Below are positions 39,679 through 48,478 of a DNA stretch of 64,000 bases, in pieces. The notes below the pieces were generated by a model. That model did no database searches and was not told where the DNA came from. It worked only from the letters and a program-made list of their open reading frames with translations. Position 1 is the stretch's first letter. The number at the start of each line of letters is the position of its first letter. The position numbers were made by a program, and so were the translations under genes. This DNA comes from Thiohalocapsa sp963704155 (GTDB taxonomy: Bacteria; Pseudomonadota; Gammaproteobacteria; Chromatiales; Chromatiaceae). The stretch is taken from assembly GCA_963704155.1 (NCBI GenBank), contig CAVPHF010000042.1, positions 1-64,000 of the forward strand. The letters are read 5' to 3'.

Positions 39679-40350
39679 ATGCAAACCTTGTCGCGATCCT
39701 TGTCGCTCGGGCGCCTTCACGACGCTGAACCCGCGCCGGCGGCGCCGGCACTGACCCGCGGTCGCTGCACCGCGCCGGCCGTGCTGCAGGACCTGGCCGC
39801 ACAGGCCGATGTGAGTTTCGACGGCGAGCGGCCCTGGGACATCCAGGTGCACGACCCGGCCTTCTATCACCGTGTGCTGCACGCGGGCGCCCTTGGTCTT
39901 GGCGAAAGCTATATGGATGGCCTCTGGGACGCCGAACAGCTCGACGAGACCCTGACGCGCGTGCTGGCTGCGAACGCCGATCAGGCGCTCGACGATGCCG
40001 GCTCGTGGCGGTTGCGGATACGCGTCGCGCTGGCGCTGCTGCGCACGCGGCTTATCAACCGTCAGGCGGGCCGTCGCGCCTTCGAGGTCGGCGAGCGCCA
40101 CTACGACGCCGGCAACGACCTGTACCGGCTGATGCTCGATCCGACCATGAGCTACAGCTGCGGCTACTGGGCCGCGGCCGATGACCTGGACGGTGCCCAA
40201 CGCGCCAAGCTCGAACTCATCTGCGACAAGCTCGCCCTCTCGCCCGGCCAAAGCGTGCTCGACGTCGGCTGCGGCTGGGGTGGATTCGCCGAGGCAGCTA
40301 CCGCTCCGTGCGTTGACGCGGGTCCCAGTCCAAAGTTGCAACCACGATAG
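39679..40350 (+). pseudogene. cfa: Cyclopropane-fatty-acyl-phospholipid synthase, C-terminus lost
   Basis: Cfa methylenates unsaturated acyl chains in membrane phospholipids using S-adenosylmethionine. The start is MQTLSRSLSLGRLHDAEPAP at 39679. Family landmarks are ALGLGESYMDGLWDAEQLDE, EVGERHYDAGNDLYRLMLDP, MSYSCGYW, and the SAM-binding VLDVGCGWGGFAE. Right after this motif (about 40297) the sequence changes to an unrelated 18-residue tail. The C-terminal half, with the catalytic Cys and bicarbonate site, is missing; a full enzyme has about 400 residues. The lipoprotein gene follows 13 bp later. Confidence 0.85.
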
Positions 40351-40362
40351 GAGAAAATCACC

Positions 40363-40653
40363 ATGAAGATCACTCAAACCGCACTCACATTCACGGCCGT
40401 CGGCGTCGCCGCGGTTTTGCTCTGGGGCTGCGACAAGCAGTCGGAGCAAACCAGCAGCCCAGACGTCGGCGCAAAGATCGACCAGGCGGCCGAGGCCACT
40501 GGCGAGGCCGCCAGCGCGATCCGGCAGAAGACGGCCGAGACGGCCCAACAGGCCGCCGAGCAGGTCGAAGAGACCGCCGACCAGGCCGCAGAGCAAACGC
40601 GAGAGGCCGTTGAGCAGGCCGGCGACCGCATCGAGTCCGCCACCGACCGGTAA
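40363..40653 (+). CDS. Helical lipoprotein, Ala/Glu/Gln-rich
   Basis: A 96-residue protein with lipobox VAAVLLWGC (lipid attachment at Cys 23). The mature part is one long amphipathic helix with 11-residue-like periodicity: IDQAAEATGEAASAIRQKTA, ETAQQAAEQVEETADQAAEQ, TREAVEQAGDRIESATDR. It resembles Lpp/LEA-like envelope proteins and the exported protein at 3248-3660. Likely an outer-membrane spacer or stress-protective lipoprotein. A GGAG ribosome site is present. Confidence 0.8.
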   Translation: MKITQTALTFTAVGVAAVLLWGCDKQSEQTSSPDVGAKIDQAAEATGEAASAIRQKTAETAQQAAEQVEETADQAAEQTREAVEQAGDRIESATDR

Positions 40654-40754
40654 GCATTCGATTTGGGGTTTGCCACCGTCCCCTGGGGCAATTGCACCAG
40701 TGCCGACCGGCTAGGGCGGGAGCAGACCTCATCATCGTCGGTCGGCTCTGGAGA

Positions 40755-41087
40755 TCAGAGGGTGTCGGTCTTCGCCGCCATGACAAAGTCATTGCGGTAG
40801 AGTCCTCCGATCTTGTGCGACCACCAGGTAACGACGACCTGCCCCCACTCGGTGGTCAGCTTTGGATGGTGCCCCTGCGCCTCGGCCAGTTCGCCGACCT
40901 GATTGGTAAAGGCGAGGGCTTGCGCGAAGTCGGGGAAGTCGAAGCCCCGTTCCAACTGCGGAATTCCATCCCGAGTTTCGACGGACCAGTCCGGTATATC
41001 CTGGATCAACGAATTGATCTCTTCGTCTGTCAACTTGGGCGCATCGGCGCGGCAGGCATCGCAGTTCTCTTGACTTAACTTCGTCAT
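40755..41087 (-). CDS. phhB: Pterin-4a-carbinolamine dehydratase
   Basis: Dehydrates 4a-hydroxytetrahydropterin formed by aromatic amino-acid hydroxylases. The 110-residue protein is complete: CRADAPKLTDEEINSLIQDI, GIPQLERGFDFPDFAQALAF, and the active-site AEAQGHHPKLTTEWGQVVVT WWSHKIGGL with the paired His and the Trp. No phenylalanine hydroxylase is nearby; stand-alone copies are common and may act in molybdopterin or pterin recycling. Confidence 0.92.
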   Translation of the reverse strand: MTKLSQENCDACRADAPKLTDEEINSLIQDIPDWSVETRDGIPQLERGFDFPDFAQALAFTNQVGELAEAQGHHPKLTTEWGQVVVTWWSHKIGGLYRNDFVMAAKTDTL

Positions 41088-41423
41088 GTTAGTCCTCCTG
41101 TTGAGCGAGAGGTCGCACTGGCGAGCCTAGCCATCGGGCTGTGGGTCGGTGCTCGGCCTCCGCGTTGGTCGGTACCTCAGAGCCACTCAAGATCTCTGCC
41201 AATGGCACGCCTGCCAATTGGCATGTCAATTGCCGCTTTTCTACTTTTGAGATGTCGATCGGGACCTTCTCGGTCCAGGATGGGTCGGCGCCGACGGGAG
41301 GGGGACGAATGTTGACGACATTCGCAATACTTCGCAATACAAAGGGCCGCGCGGCGGCGCGAGGCGGATCGTGTATCGGACAACCTGGCTCGATCATCCT
41401 GGTTCGCCGTTTTTACGCTCTCG

Positions 41424-41590
41424 GTGCTCGCACTGGCCCTCCCCTTCCCGGCGGCAGCCGCTTCCTGGAGCGGCACACGAAAGGACGGCAGCGAGGTGCG
41501 GGTGGATCCGCGCACCAACCGGCCGACAGTGACCATTGATGGTCGGGAGACTCCGGACGCGGTTCGATTGCCGCCGATGCCGAAAATCAC
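41424..41590 (+). pseudogene. Exported protein fragment
   Basis: The frame FAVFTLSVLALALPFPAAAA is a signal peptide without a clear ATG (a GTG at 41424 lies inside it). It is followed by SWSGTRKDGSEVRVDPRTNR and PTVTIDGRETP. The latter is a pattern I associate with small conserved exported proteins. Similarity ends near 41560, and the frame then runs antisense through the DJ-1 gene. Truncated at the 3' end. Confidence 0.4.
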
Positions 41591-41591
41591 C

Positions 41592-42122
41592 TTAGGCCGA
41601 GGCCCGCTCCGCCTCGACAGCATGCTCGACAGCATGGAGGATCTGGTCGACAAACAGGGGGATGTCTCCTGGGTGACGGGAGGTGATGAGGTTTCCGTCG
41701 ACGACGACGCCGTCATCTCGATAGTTCGCGCCGGCATCCTTGAGCTCGCTAGCGACGGATTCGTAGCAGGTCATTTGACGCCCACGCACGCGCTCGGCTG
41801 AGATCAGAATCTGCGGCCCGTGACAGATGGCCGCCACGGGCTTGTCCGCGTCCATGAAGTCGCGCGCAAGATCGAGCACGCGCTCGGACTGGCGCAGCTC
41901 GGCTGGGGCCTTGCCGCCTGGCAGCAAGAGCAGGTCGTAATCGCCAGTCCTGGCGTCCGCGACGCCCAACGTCGCCTGAACCTCGGCGCCCTTCTTGCCG
42001 GTGATGGTGCCGGGCGCCACGGAAGCGATGTCGACCTCGACTCCAGCCGCGGTCAATGCCGCCACTGGATGGATCAGTTCACTGTCTTCGAAGTTGTTTG
42101 CGCTGATGGTCAGTGCACGCAT
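41592..42122 (-). CDS. DJ-1/PfpI family protein (YhbO-like)
   Basis: A complete 176-residue protein: MRALTISANNFEDSELIHPV, VDIASVAPGTITGKKGAEVQ, YDLLLLPGGKAPAELRQSER, and the nucleophile elbow VAAICHGPQILISA with the conserved Cys. Other family features are MTCYESVASELKDAGANYRD and GNLITSRHPGDIPLFVDQI. Members act in repair of glyoxal damage or as general stress proteins. It is divergent from the PRC-barrel gene, with a heptanucleotide repeat between them. Confidence 0.92.
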   Translation of the reverse strand: MRALTISANNFEDSELIHPVAALTAAGVEVDIASVAPGTITGKKGAEVQATLGVADARTGDYDLLLLPGGKAPAELRQSERVLDLARDFMDADKPVAAICHGPQILISAERVRGRQMTCYESVASELKDAGANYRDDGVVVDGNLITSRHPGDIPLFVDQILHAVEHAVEAERASA

Positions 42123-42530
42123 GGCGATGCTCCTCAGATTAAGTTTTGGAACCACACTTCGATACTGGCACGCAGCAGATCTCGGGCCATACCCTAAGGT
42201 ATCGAATCCGATACCTCGACAAGCGAGGCTCCGCCGCAGGCCCGGCCTCGTCAGAACCGCATCAGGCAAGGATCCAGCGAGAAAGCTCGAATGCCATATG
42301 GCTCGGCTCGTCAGGGTGTAATGCACCGTCGCCGGTGCAAGAGAACCGGACCGAGATGGGAGGTCAGGCAAGCCGACCCAGCCCCTGCCACCTGGCCGGT
42401 GGCTGGTCGCTGGTCGCTGGTCGCTGGTCGCTGGTCGCTGGTCGCTGAATGATGTCGGCCACTGGCACAGCGCGTGCGTCAAACCCGATCAACACTCAAG
42501 CACAGGGTCGCGCAGACCGAGGAGGTCATC
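42123..42530. other. Divergent intergenic region with heptanucleotide repeat
   Basis: About 400 bp between the DJ-1 and PRC-barrel genes. Apart from the simple repeat at 42402-42440 I see nothing coding. Confidence 0.6.
42402..42440. repeat. Heptanucleotide repeat GCTGGTC, 5.6 copies
   Basis: Perfect tandem GCTGGTC units, five full copies and four bases, 90 bp upstream of the PRC-barrel start. Prone to slippage and placed between two divergent promoters. Confidence 0.95.
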
Positions 42531-43298
42531 ATGTTGAGAAGCCTAAGCAAGCTCGAAGGCTACAAGCTGCTCGCCGAGGATGGGGACATCGGTCGCTGTA
42601 GCGACTTCCTGGTCGATGATGAGCAGTGGGGGGTGCGCTACATGGTCGCTGATACGGGTCAGTGGCTGCCTGGGCGCAAGGTGTTGGTCTCGCCAGTCCT
42701 CATGAAGCAGCCGCAGTGGGAGACGAGCGAGATCCCGGTGCGGCTGACCACCCAGCAAATCGAGCAGAGCCCACCACTAGACGATGAGGCTCCGGTGTCT
42801 CGACGCTACGAGCAGGCCTACCACGATTTCTTCGCAACGAGCTACTACTGGATGGGTGGCGAACTCTGGGGGACTGGCGCCAACCCTGCGATGCCGATCC
42901 CGCCGCCCCCGAGGAGCACAGACCTGCCGGAGCCGCCCGACGTGGATCTCGAGCAAACGCATCTCCGCTCGGTCAACGAGCTGCTCAAGTATGACCTCGA
43001 GGCCATTGACGGAGCGGCCGGCCACGCCCATGACTTCATCGTCGATGACGAGCGCTGGGCCGCTCGCTATCTGGTCCTGGACACCTCGCGGCTCCCCTTC
43101 TCCAAGAAGCTGCTGATTGCAATCGATTGGATCAGCGAGGTCAGCTGGGTCGACCGCCAAATCAAGCTCAACGTCACGACCACGCAGTTAGAGGGCGCAC
43201 CGGAATTCGATCCCAACGCCGCCATCAATCCGGAGCAAGAGGTCGTCCTCTACGACTACTACGGCCGACCCCGCGCTCACCGGTCAGAAGTCAAATGA
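42531..43298 (+). CDS. Two-domain PRC-barrel protein
   Basis: An intact 255-residue protein; ATG at 42531 with GGAGG 9 bp upstream. The first PRC-barrel half is residues about 1-85 (KLLAEDGDIGRCSDFLVDDE, WGVRYMVADTGQWLPGRKVL). The second half is at about 140-225 (LLKYDLEAIDGAAGHAHDFI, VDDERWAARYLVLDTS). A middle stretch YEQAYHDFFATSYYWMGGEL and proline-rich linker joins them. Function unknown; PRC-barrel proteins of this size are common near stress genes. It has the same architecture as the broken gene at 11140-11594. Confidence 0.88.
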   Translation: MLRSLSKLEGYKLLAEDGDIGRCSDFLVDDEQWGVRYMVADTGQWLPGRKVLVSPVLMKQPQWETSEIPVRLTTQQIEQSPPLDDEAPVSRRYEQAYHDFFATSYYWMGGELWGTGANPAMPIPPPPRSTDLPEPPDVDLEQTHLRSVNELLKYDLEAIDGAAGHAHDFIVDDERWAARYLVLDTSRLPFSKKLLIAIDWISEVSWVDRQIKLNVTTTQLEGAPEFDPNAAINPEQEVVLYDYYGRPRAHRSEVK

Positions 43299-43373
43299 GA
43301 TATCAGCTTGAAACACCTCTTGGATGCTTCATCCCGATCATCATTCATGGCTATCATAAGAGGATGATGATAA

Positions 43374-43397
43374 GAAGCCGCGGGCATCGGCGGCTTC
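43374..43397. terminator. Strong hairpin downstream of PRC-barrel gene
   Basis: GAAGCCGC-GGGCATCG-GCGGCTTC, a perfect 8-bp stem, 76 bp after the stop codon. There is no T-run behind it, so it may be a weak or factor-assisted terminator. Confidence 0.4.
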
Positions 43398-43512
43398 GAG
43401 CGCCCAGCGTGGCGCTCCTGGCATCCCCCGCCAGCTCGCGTCACCGCGGGCTAAGCCACTTCATACCAGCCCGCCAACACATCGCGGGCGCCCACCAACA
43501 GGAGGACGCTTC

Positions 43513-44076
43513 ATGCGGCAATCCGCGCGCATCAACCTGCGGCCGTTTCTACCCCTTTTGCTGGCTCTGCTGTACCTGCCCGCCGCCGTCGCTGCGCTGC
43601 CGGAGGCCGCCGTCCGGGCGCAGACCCTGATCGATGTGAACCCGTTGCTCAGCGGTTACGGCGTCCGAGTGGTCGGCGAGGACGGGCGGCTGCGGCTGGA
43701 AGGGTCCGTCGCCCATGCGTCGGACCAAGCACTCGCCGCGGCCCTGTGCGCGCTGGTCGCGGATGGGGCCGCCATCGACAACGCGCTGGATCTGGCTGCC
43801 GCGGTGCCCAAGGCGCCGGGCGGTCTGTTCGGCGACGACGAGGACCTGACCACCGCGGCGATGCTGCGCCAGACGCTGGAGTGGCAGACGGATACCGCCG
43901 GACTCGACATCGCTGTCGCAGCCCCCAGCATTGAGGTCCAGGCCCTGGAGGGAAAGGTGATCCTCAGCGGTACCGTCACGTCGTCGGCCGAGCGCAGTGT
44001 CGCCGATACCCTAGCCGAGCGGGTCCCCGGCGTCACGGCGGTGGACTCCCGTCTCATCATCGAGCGCCCCCTGTGA
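43513..44076 (+). CDS. Exported protein with BON domains
   Basis: A 187-residue protein. MRQSARINLRPFLPLLLALL is a signal peptide. The first BON-like domain covers about residues 40-100 (VVGEDGRLRLEGSVAHASDQ) and the second about 125-187 (VQALEGKVILSGTVTSSAER and LAERVPGVTAVDSRLIIERP). AGGAGG lies just upstream of the start. It probably acts in the periplasm on envelope or phospholipid integrity, as OsmY-type proteins do. It is smaller than the three-domain protein at 11943-12923. Confidence 0.85.
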   Translation: MRQSARINLRPFLPLLLALLYLPAAVAALPEAAVRAQTLIDVNPLLSGYGVRVVGEDGRLRLEGSVAHASDQALAAALCALVADGAAIDNALDLAAAVPKAPGGLFGDDEDLTTAAMLRQTLEWQTDTAGLDIAVAAPSIEVQALEGKVILSGTVTSSAERSVADTLAERVPGVTAVDSRLIIERPL

Positions 44077-44281
44077 CCGGACTGCCGTCGGCTCTGCCGC
44101 GCGGTCGTGCTGCGTACCATCGACGTTTAACAAGTCGCCATCGGTCGTGGCGCCGCCCACCGTGGTCGGGGAGCTTGCGGCAGCACTCGCGCAACGCATC
44201 TATCAGCGCTCAACTTGCCGAGCCAGTCGAGTTCCCGGCTGCGTTTCGAGTTTTGGATCGCCATGGTACAGCGGGAAACCG

Positions 44282-44653
44282 ATGGATATCGACCAAGCAA
44301 GAACCTTTCTGGCCATCGCTGCGCATGGCAGCTTCCTCGAGGCGGCCAAGCGACTCCATGTGACCCAATCCACGGTTAGCGCCCGCGTCCTGAAGCTAGA
44401 GGCCGACCTCGGCGCCTCGCTCTTCGTGCGCAACCGTTCCGGGGCGAGCCTGACGCCTGCGGGACGCCGGTTCATTTCTCACGCGAAGACATTGGTGCTG
44501 ACGGTCGAGCAGGCGCGCCACGACGCCGGGCTTCCGGATCGCTATCGTGGCAGCATTCGCATCGGTGGGCGTATCGCGCTTTGGGATGGATTCCTGCCGC
44601 GCTGGGTCGGCTGGATTCGTCAAGGGGTGCAACCCGCGGCACCAGGGCGCTGA
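44282..44653 (+). pseudogene. LysR-type regulator, C-terminal half lost
   Basis: The start MDIDQARTFLAIAAHGSFLE and the winged helix KRLHVTQSTVSARVLKLEAD, LGASLFVRNRSGASLTPAG are a complete LysR DNA-binding domain with linker helix. The effector domain begins (YRGSIRIGGRIALWDGFLPR WVGWIR) and is cut near 44620 after about 112 residues of the usual 300. The sequence then passes into a YihY-like fragment in another frame. An unpaired DNA-binding domain could still bind DNA, but not sense an effector. Confidence 0.8.
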
Positions 44654-44856
44654 TAATCGCACTGAACATCGTCTACGACGAGCATGAGGAGCGCGGCTTC
44701 TTTACCCTGAACCTGTTTGCCTTCGGGCTCACGCTGTTCCTGATCCAGGTACTTGCCCCGGCCATCGTCATCACCCTGGCGGTGCCTGTGGTACTGAATC
44801 TGGTGAGCCTGGGCAGCCTGCCGGATTCAGACAAGCGCGCGACCTCTAGCCGATAA
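44641..44856 (+). pseudogene. YihY/BrkB-family membrane protein fragment
   Basis: TRGTRALIIALNIVYDEHEE, RGFFTLNLFAFGLTLFLIQV and LAPAIVITLAVPVVLNLVSL match the middle of YihY/BrkB inner-membrane proteins (start of the conserved core and its next helix). Both the N-terminal helix and the C-terminal half are missing. The fragment is joined to the LysR piece at about 44635 and ends at 44856, 12 bp before the end of the convergent FNT gene. Confidence 0.7.
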
Positions 44857-44868
44857 CGGTCTAGCCGG

Positions 44869-45690
44869 TCAAATCTCTTCTTTCACCTGTGCATAGGTGA
44901 TCAGAGCAAACAGGCCGGTTCCGCCGACAATATTTCCAAATAGCGCCGGCAGGAGTCCCGCCAACAGCGCCTTTGTCCAGGTAAGGTCCCCTGCAAGCGC
45001 GAGCAGAAACCACTCGGTTGACCCCGCAACCACATGGGTCAATCCCCCAAGGGCGATCATGTAGGTGATCAAGAAGATGACCCAGAATTCGCTGCCTTTG
45101 GCGCTTGGAATCAACCAGACGATGGACGCCACCATAAACCCCGCGGGTATCGCGTAGAGCAATGTCTGCGCCGCGGAATACGCGAGCAAATGTTGGGAGA
45201 TCACGAGCGATGCCGCTAGGTGTTCCGGCGGCAGAATGCCGCCCTTGGCGACAACCAGCGCCGACGCCAGGCTACCGATCATATTAGCCGCGAAGACGAT
45301 GCCCCAAAGCCTAGCCGCGCGCGTGAAGTTGCGACGACTGAACTCGGTCAGCACCGGCAGCACCACGGTGATCGTGTTCTCTGTGAAGAGCTGCAGGCGC
45401 CCGAGGATGACGATCACAAAACCGACCGTGTATCCAACGCTTTCGAAGATCACCCCGAGTGGACGCTCCGGCATTGCGCTATGAAGAAACGCGGTGCAAT
45501 AGACCGAGAGGCTGAGGGCAATGCCCGCCGCGATCCCAGACCAAAACAGCGAGTTCACCGGGCGCAGCAGCTCTTCTTCACCTTGCCGTCGCACCACTTC
45601 GAATATTTGCGGCGAGCGCAGGCTCGAGCGTTCCGACACTTCGTGTTTTTCGTCGTGGCTGAGTCCGCCGTTTTCGGTGTTCGTTTGCAT
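44869..45690 (-). CDS. Formate/nitrite transporter family protein
   Basis: An intact 273-residue protein, start MQTNTENGGLSHDEKHEVSE at 45690. About six membrane helices follow after a 60-residue cytoplasmic tail: SLFWSGIAAGIALSLSVYCT, GYTVGFVIVILGRLQLFTEN, NTITVVLPVLTEFSRRNF, ARLWGIVFAANMIGSLASAL, GGLTHVVAGSTEWFLLALAG, PALFGNIVGGTGLFALITYA. This is the FNT fold of the YfdC-like group with a long N-terminal extension. Substrate not assignable. Confidence 0.9.
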   Translation of the reverse strand: MQTNTENGGLSHDEKHEVSERSSLRSPQIFEVVRRQGEEELLRPVNSLFWSGIAAGIALSLSVYCTAFLHSAMPERPLGVIFESVGYTVGFVIVILGRLQLFTENTITVVLPVLTEFSRRNFTRAARLWGIVFAANMIGSLASALVVAKGGILPPEHLAASLVISQHLLAYSAAQTLLYAIPAGFMVASIVWLIPSAKGSEFWVIFLITYMIALGGLTHVVAGSTEWFLLALAGDLTWTKALLAGLLPALFGNIVGGTGLFALITYAQVKEEI

Positions 45691-45800
45691 GTCACCTGCC
45701 CCGCTTTGAACTAGAACCAGAGGCCGACCGCATTTCGGCATCGCTCGGCAGACCCTAGCTAGCTGAGATCATCGGCCTCCGGGCGTCTCCAAGCACCTGC

Positions 45801-46217
45801 AAAATCGGGGCCGAGCACGAAGACGGACACGCTGATCCGATCCGCGAGATCCGCGACGTGATCGACCCCAAGGGCCGCGCGCGGAATCAGGACCTGATCA
45901 CCGACAGACCCGGACGCACCTTCGACAGCGGAGGTCACGGTCGCCACGTCATGGAACCGCCCACAGATCCGATCGAGAACGAGGCGATCGGCTTCGCCAA
46001 GCGCTTCGCCGCGCAGTTGGACGAGGGCCGACTTGACGATTGCTATCAGCATCTCGGTCTGATCGCACCGCCGACATTCCTCGGTCAGCTGCGCAAGAGC
46101 CTGTCGAAAGACACCGCGCGGCGCGTCGTCCTCGAACTCGACAAGGATCTCAGTCGCGACGATGCCGGTGCCCTGCGGGAGCACCTGCCGGAGCGGCTAT
46201 TCGATGAACTCGGCTAA
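45801..46217 (+). pseudogene. Host-attachment family protein, N-terminus lost
   Basis: The frame reads HADPIREIRDVIDPKGRARN, QDLITDRPGRTFDSGGHGRH, VMEPPTDPIENEAIGFAKRF and ends with LIAPPTFLGQLRKSLSKDTA, ALREHLPERLFDELG. The family is complete except for the first 15 or so residues, which should contain a TWxxVADxSRAR-like start; no usable start codon precedes. It is the reciprocal of the copy at 34806, which lacks the C-terminus. The break lies close to the divergent FNT gene. Confidence 0.7.
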
Positions 46218-46317
46218 CGGTCATGGCGCAGCGCCACCCCGCAAGATGAAGCGATTGTTTCATCGTAACGTTCATGGCACGGTGCCACCCCGCGACATGA
46301 AGCCTTTGTTTCATCGT
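46215..46317. repeat. Two-hairpin dispersed repeat, copies 3 and 4 in tandem
   Basis: Two units start at 46215 and 46266, 51 bp apart. Unit 3 has GGCGC-A-GCGCC (fully compensated) and GATGAA/TTCATC. Unit 4 has GGCAC-G-GTGCC and ATGAA/TTCAT. They sit between two converging genes, overlapping the stop of the host-attachment remnant. Confidence 0.88.
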
Positions 46318-46335
46318 AATGGTCAAGGATTGTCG

Positions 46336-46743
46336 TCAAGGGTTGGGCGGGTACGGTCGGTCGTTGCCGTAGTCGATGTTCCGATCGTTTCCCATGACTG
46401 ACCTTTGGCTGCGAGGCCAAGACGACTCGCCACCGCAGAGCAAGCGCTGCACCGCCGCTTCGCGCTCATCATCGAGGTCGCGCAGCATCAAGCCGACGAC
46501 CCGGCGACCACTGTAAACGACCGACGCCGGGAGCCGGACGATATGCTCGACGTCCGGCCCTGGGACAGGTATGAGCACATCGACGGGCCCGCTTCGCGGA
46601 CAGGCGTCGCGGGTTCGGATCAGCAAACCGACCCGAGTGATGTTGAAGGCCGTGCCGGACGCGACCCTATCGCCGCGAAAATGCATGTGTACGGGAATCT
46701 CGACTGACACGCAGCCTTCGAACGCAAGGGGAAAATGGTGCAT
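46336..46743 (-). CDS. PilZ-domain protein
   Basis: A 135-residue protein. The PilZ part is FEGCVSVEIPVHMHFRGDRV, ASGTAFNITRVGLLIRTRDA, VDVLIPVPGPDVEHIVRLPA, VVYSGRRVVGLMLRDLDDER. The usual RxxxR and D/NxSxxG cyclic-di-GMP motifs are weak (only NITRVG is recognisable), so nucleotide binding is uncertain. The 25-residue C-terminal tail is polar. Complete as read. Confidence 0.7.
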   Translation of the reverse strand: MHHFPLAFEGCVSVEIPVHMHFRGDRVASGTAFNITRVGLLIRTRDACPRSGPVDVLIPVPGPDVEHIVRLPASVVYSGRRVVGLMLRDLDDEREAAVQRLLCGGESSWPRSQRSVMGNDRNIDYGNDRPYPPNP

Positions 46744-46920
46744 TGGAGTCTTCGTCGGCCCAGCGGTTCACGGGCCCGCGAGCCGCCGCGAGCACCGGAC
46801 GAGGGGCCGATAGAAGCACCTGGGGCTCTCGCCCCAGGCCTGTCGACTCTGGACGAAGAGGACAATTTCGACCCTACTTGCGGCTCCTGGAGTCGTCGAC
46901 TGTGGATTCTTCACGATCTC

Positions 46921-47088
46921 CTAGGGGGCTGCGCCGCCGCGCCCGCGGAAGAAGAAGAAAATCGCCATGACACTGCCTACGAGAAAGAGTAGCCAGGCGA
47001 TATTGGTTGCTGCTCCGGCGATACCGGACAGGCCGAGAAGGCCCGCGATGATTGCCACGACGAGAAAAATCAACGCATATTGAATCAT
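46921..47088 (-). CDS. DUF1328 small membrane protein
   Basis: A 55-residue protein: MIQYALIFLVVAIIAGLLGL, SGIAGAATNIAWLLFLVGSV, MAIFFFFRGRGGAAP. This is the YtjA/DUF1328 signature: two membrane helices with SGIAGAA between them. Start at 47088, stop TAG at 46921-46923. Such genes are often induced with CsbD and BON-type stress genes, both encoded nearby. Confidence 0.9.
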   Translation of the reverse strand: MIQYALIFLVVAIIAGLLGLSGIAGAATNIAWLLFLVGSVMAIFFFFRGRGGAAP

Positions 47089-47795
47089 TGGTCTGTCCTC
47101 ACCATCGGGTTTGGGTTATTGGTTGACGACACTGCCGATAGCAACCGAAGTGCTCGGGAGCTTCCATGAGTGGCGATATCGCCCTCGCTACAAGTCAAAG
47201 CAAAGCGGAGGCCAAGATCGTCCAACCCAGAGTCCATCATGCATTTTGCAGGACCAACAACCCCGTCGGTATTCCATGCCGGCCACCTCCTCGACGCAGG
47301 TGACGCCCACCGCCTGCGGCCGTTGCAACGACACACCGGTGAATGCTGATTAGACCACGATGAAATGGATAATCTGAGCCAGCAGTGGGGCGCGCGAGGC
47401 CAGCGGAGATCGAGTGGGCGAAGCTCAAAATCATGGGGCGAATAGAGAGGCTATCTCCGTAGGATGCGCGCCAAGCGGCTCGGCCACTTGTTTGAGCAGA
47501 TCGGTACCGAGACCGGGTAAGGTCGCGATGCAAGACGGCCAAGGTGGAGATGTCGAGGAAAGGCTATGATTTTGATACTGGTGGATTTCAACAACTGAAG
47601 TTTGGTTTGCCGGTGCGATTGACGCAGTGGTCCCAACTGCGGCCCCGCAACCGGCGCAAAACAGCCGATAACGTGAGCGTTGTGATTGGCAGCGAAATTG
47701 CTTGCTACAGCCATTGAGGCCATGGACATGCAGGGGTTCCCCAAAGTGTTCCGCGGCCGACTACAAGCCTTCCAGAGACAAGGAGAAGATCTCCC
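47089..47795. other. Gene-poor stretch
   Basis: About 700 bp between the divergent DUF1328 and DUF1523 genes, with no supported gene. A/T-richer parts near 47540-47600 may hold promoters. Confidence 0.5.
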
Positions 47796-48209
47796 ATGAA
47801 AAACAAATTCACGATCGGCCTGGCCGTTGTTGTCGTCATCCTGATCGTCTTTCTCTGGCTCCGCTGGGGCCCGGATTCCTGGGACGTGCAGATCACCGGC
47901 GTGACCGGCGACGGTCGTGACGTACAGTACCGAATCGAAACGGTCCACTCGGGTACCGCCGAGACGATGATCTTCCGCAACGAGGACGCTGGATTCTTGC
48001 CGCCATACTTCAAGTTCGATTCCGCGGACCTGCAGTCGATCGCGAGCCGAATCGCACGGGAATGCCCGCAGGAACCCGTCACGGTGCACGGCTACAGTCT
48101 GCGCATCGCCTTCCTCGACATGTTTCCGAATGCCACCGCGATCGATGCGCCACAGCGTTGCCTTGATGCGCCATCCGACACAGGCGCCGCCCAAGCTGAT
48201 CGGAGGTAA
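47796..48209 (+). CDS. DUF1523 family membrane-anchored protein
   Basis: A 137-residue protein with one N-terminal helix (MKNKFTIGLAVVVVILIVFL) and a periplasmic domain: VQITGVTGDGRDVQYRIETV, MIFRNEDAGFLPPYFKFDSA DLQS, and VHGYSLRIAFLDMFPNATAI. DUF1523 features are complete. Function unknown. GGAG ribosome site; the next gene begins 2 bp after the stop, so the pair is one operon. Confidence 0.8.
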   Translation: MKNKFTIGLAVVVVILIVFLWLRWGPDSWDVQITGVTGDGRDVQYRIETVHSGTAETMIFRNEDAGFLPPYFKFDSADLQSIASRIARECPQEPVTVHGYSLRIAFLDMFPNATAIDAPQRCLDAPSDTGAAQADRR

Positions 48210-48211
48210 TC

Positions 48212-48478
48212 ATGCCAAGCAAGACTCAAAACGGGCCTGGTAACTCGATCAAGAATGACGACCAATACGAGGCATTGCGGGACAAGGGGATGAGCAAGGA
48301 GAAGGCTGCCCGCATCGCCAACAGCGACAGCGCGCGCACCGGCAGAAAGGGCGGGAAGGCGCCACCCTACGAGGAGTGGACCAAGGCCGACCTGTACGAG
48401 AAGGCTCAGGAGGTCGGTATCGACGGGCGATCGACAATGGACAAGGACGAGCTGATCGCGGCGCTGCGCGACCATTAG
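48212..48478 (+). CDS. Small KGMSKEKAARIAN / Rho-N-like protein
   Basis: An 88-residue hydrophilic protein. The N-terminal block has ALRDKGMSKEKAARIANSDS, a motif of small plant-bacterial-type stress proteins. The C-terminal block WTKADLYEKAQEVGIDGRST MDKDELIAAL is a SAP/Rho-N-like helix-extended-helix that may bind nucleic acid. GGAGGT precedes the ATG. Probably a DNA-protective or general-stress protein (inference). Confidence 0.8.
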   Translation: MPSKTQNGPGNSIKNDDQYEALRDKGMSKEKAARIANSDSARTGRKGGKAPPYEEWTKADLYEKAQEVGIDGRSTMDKDELIAALRDH

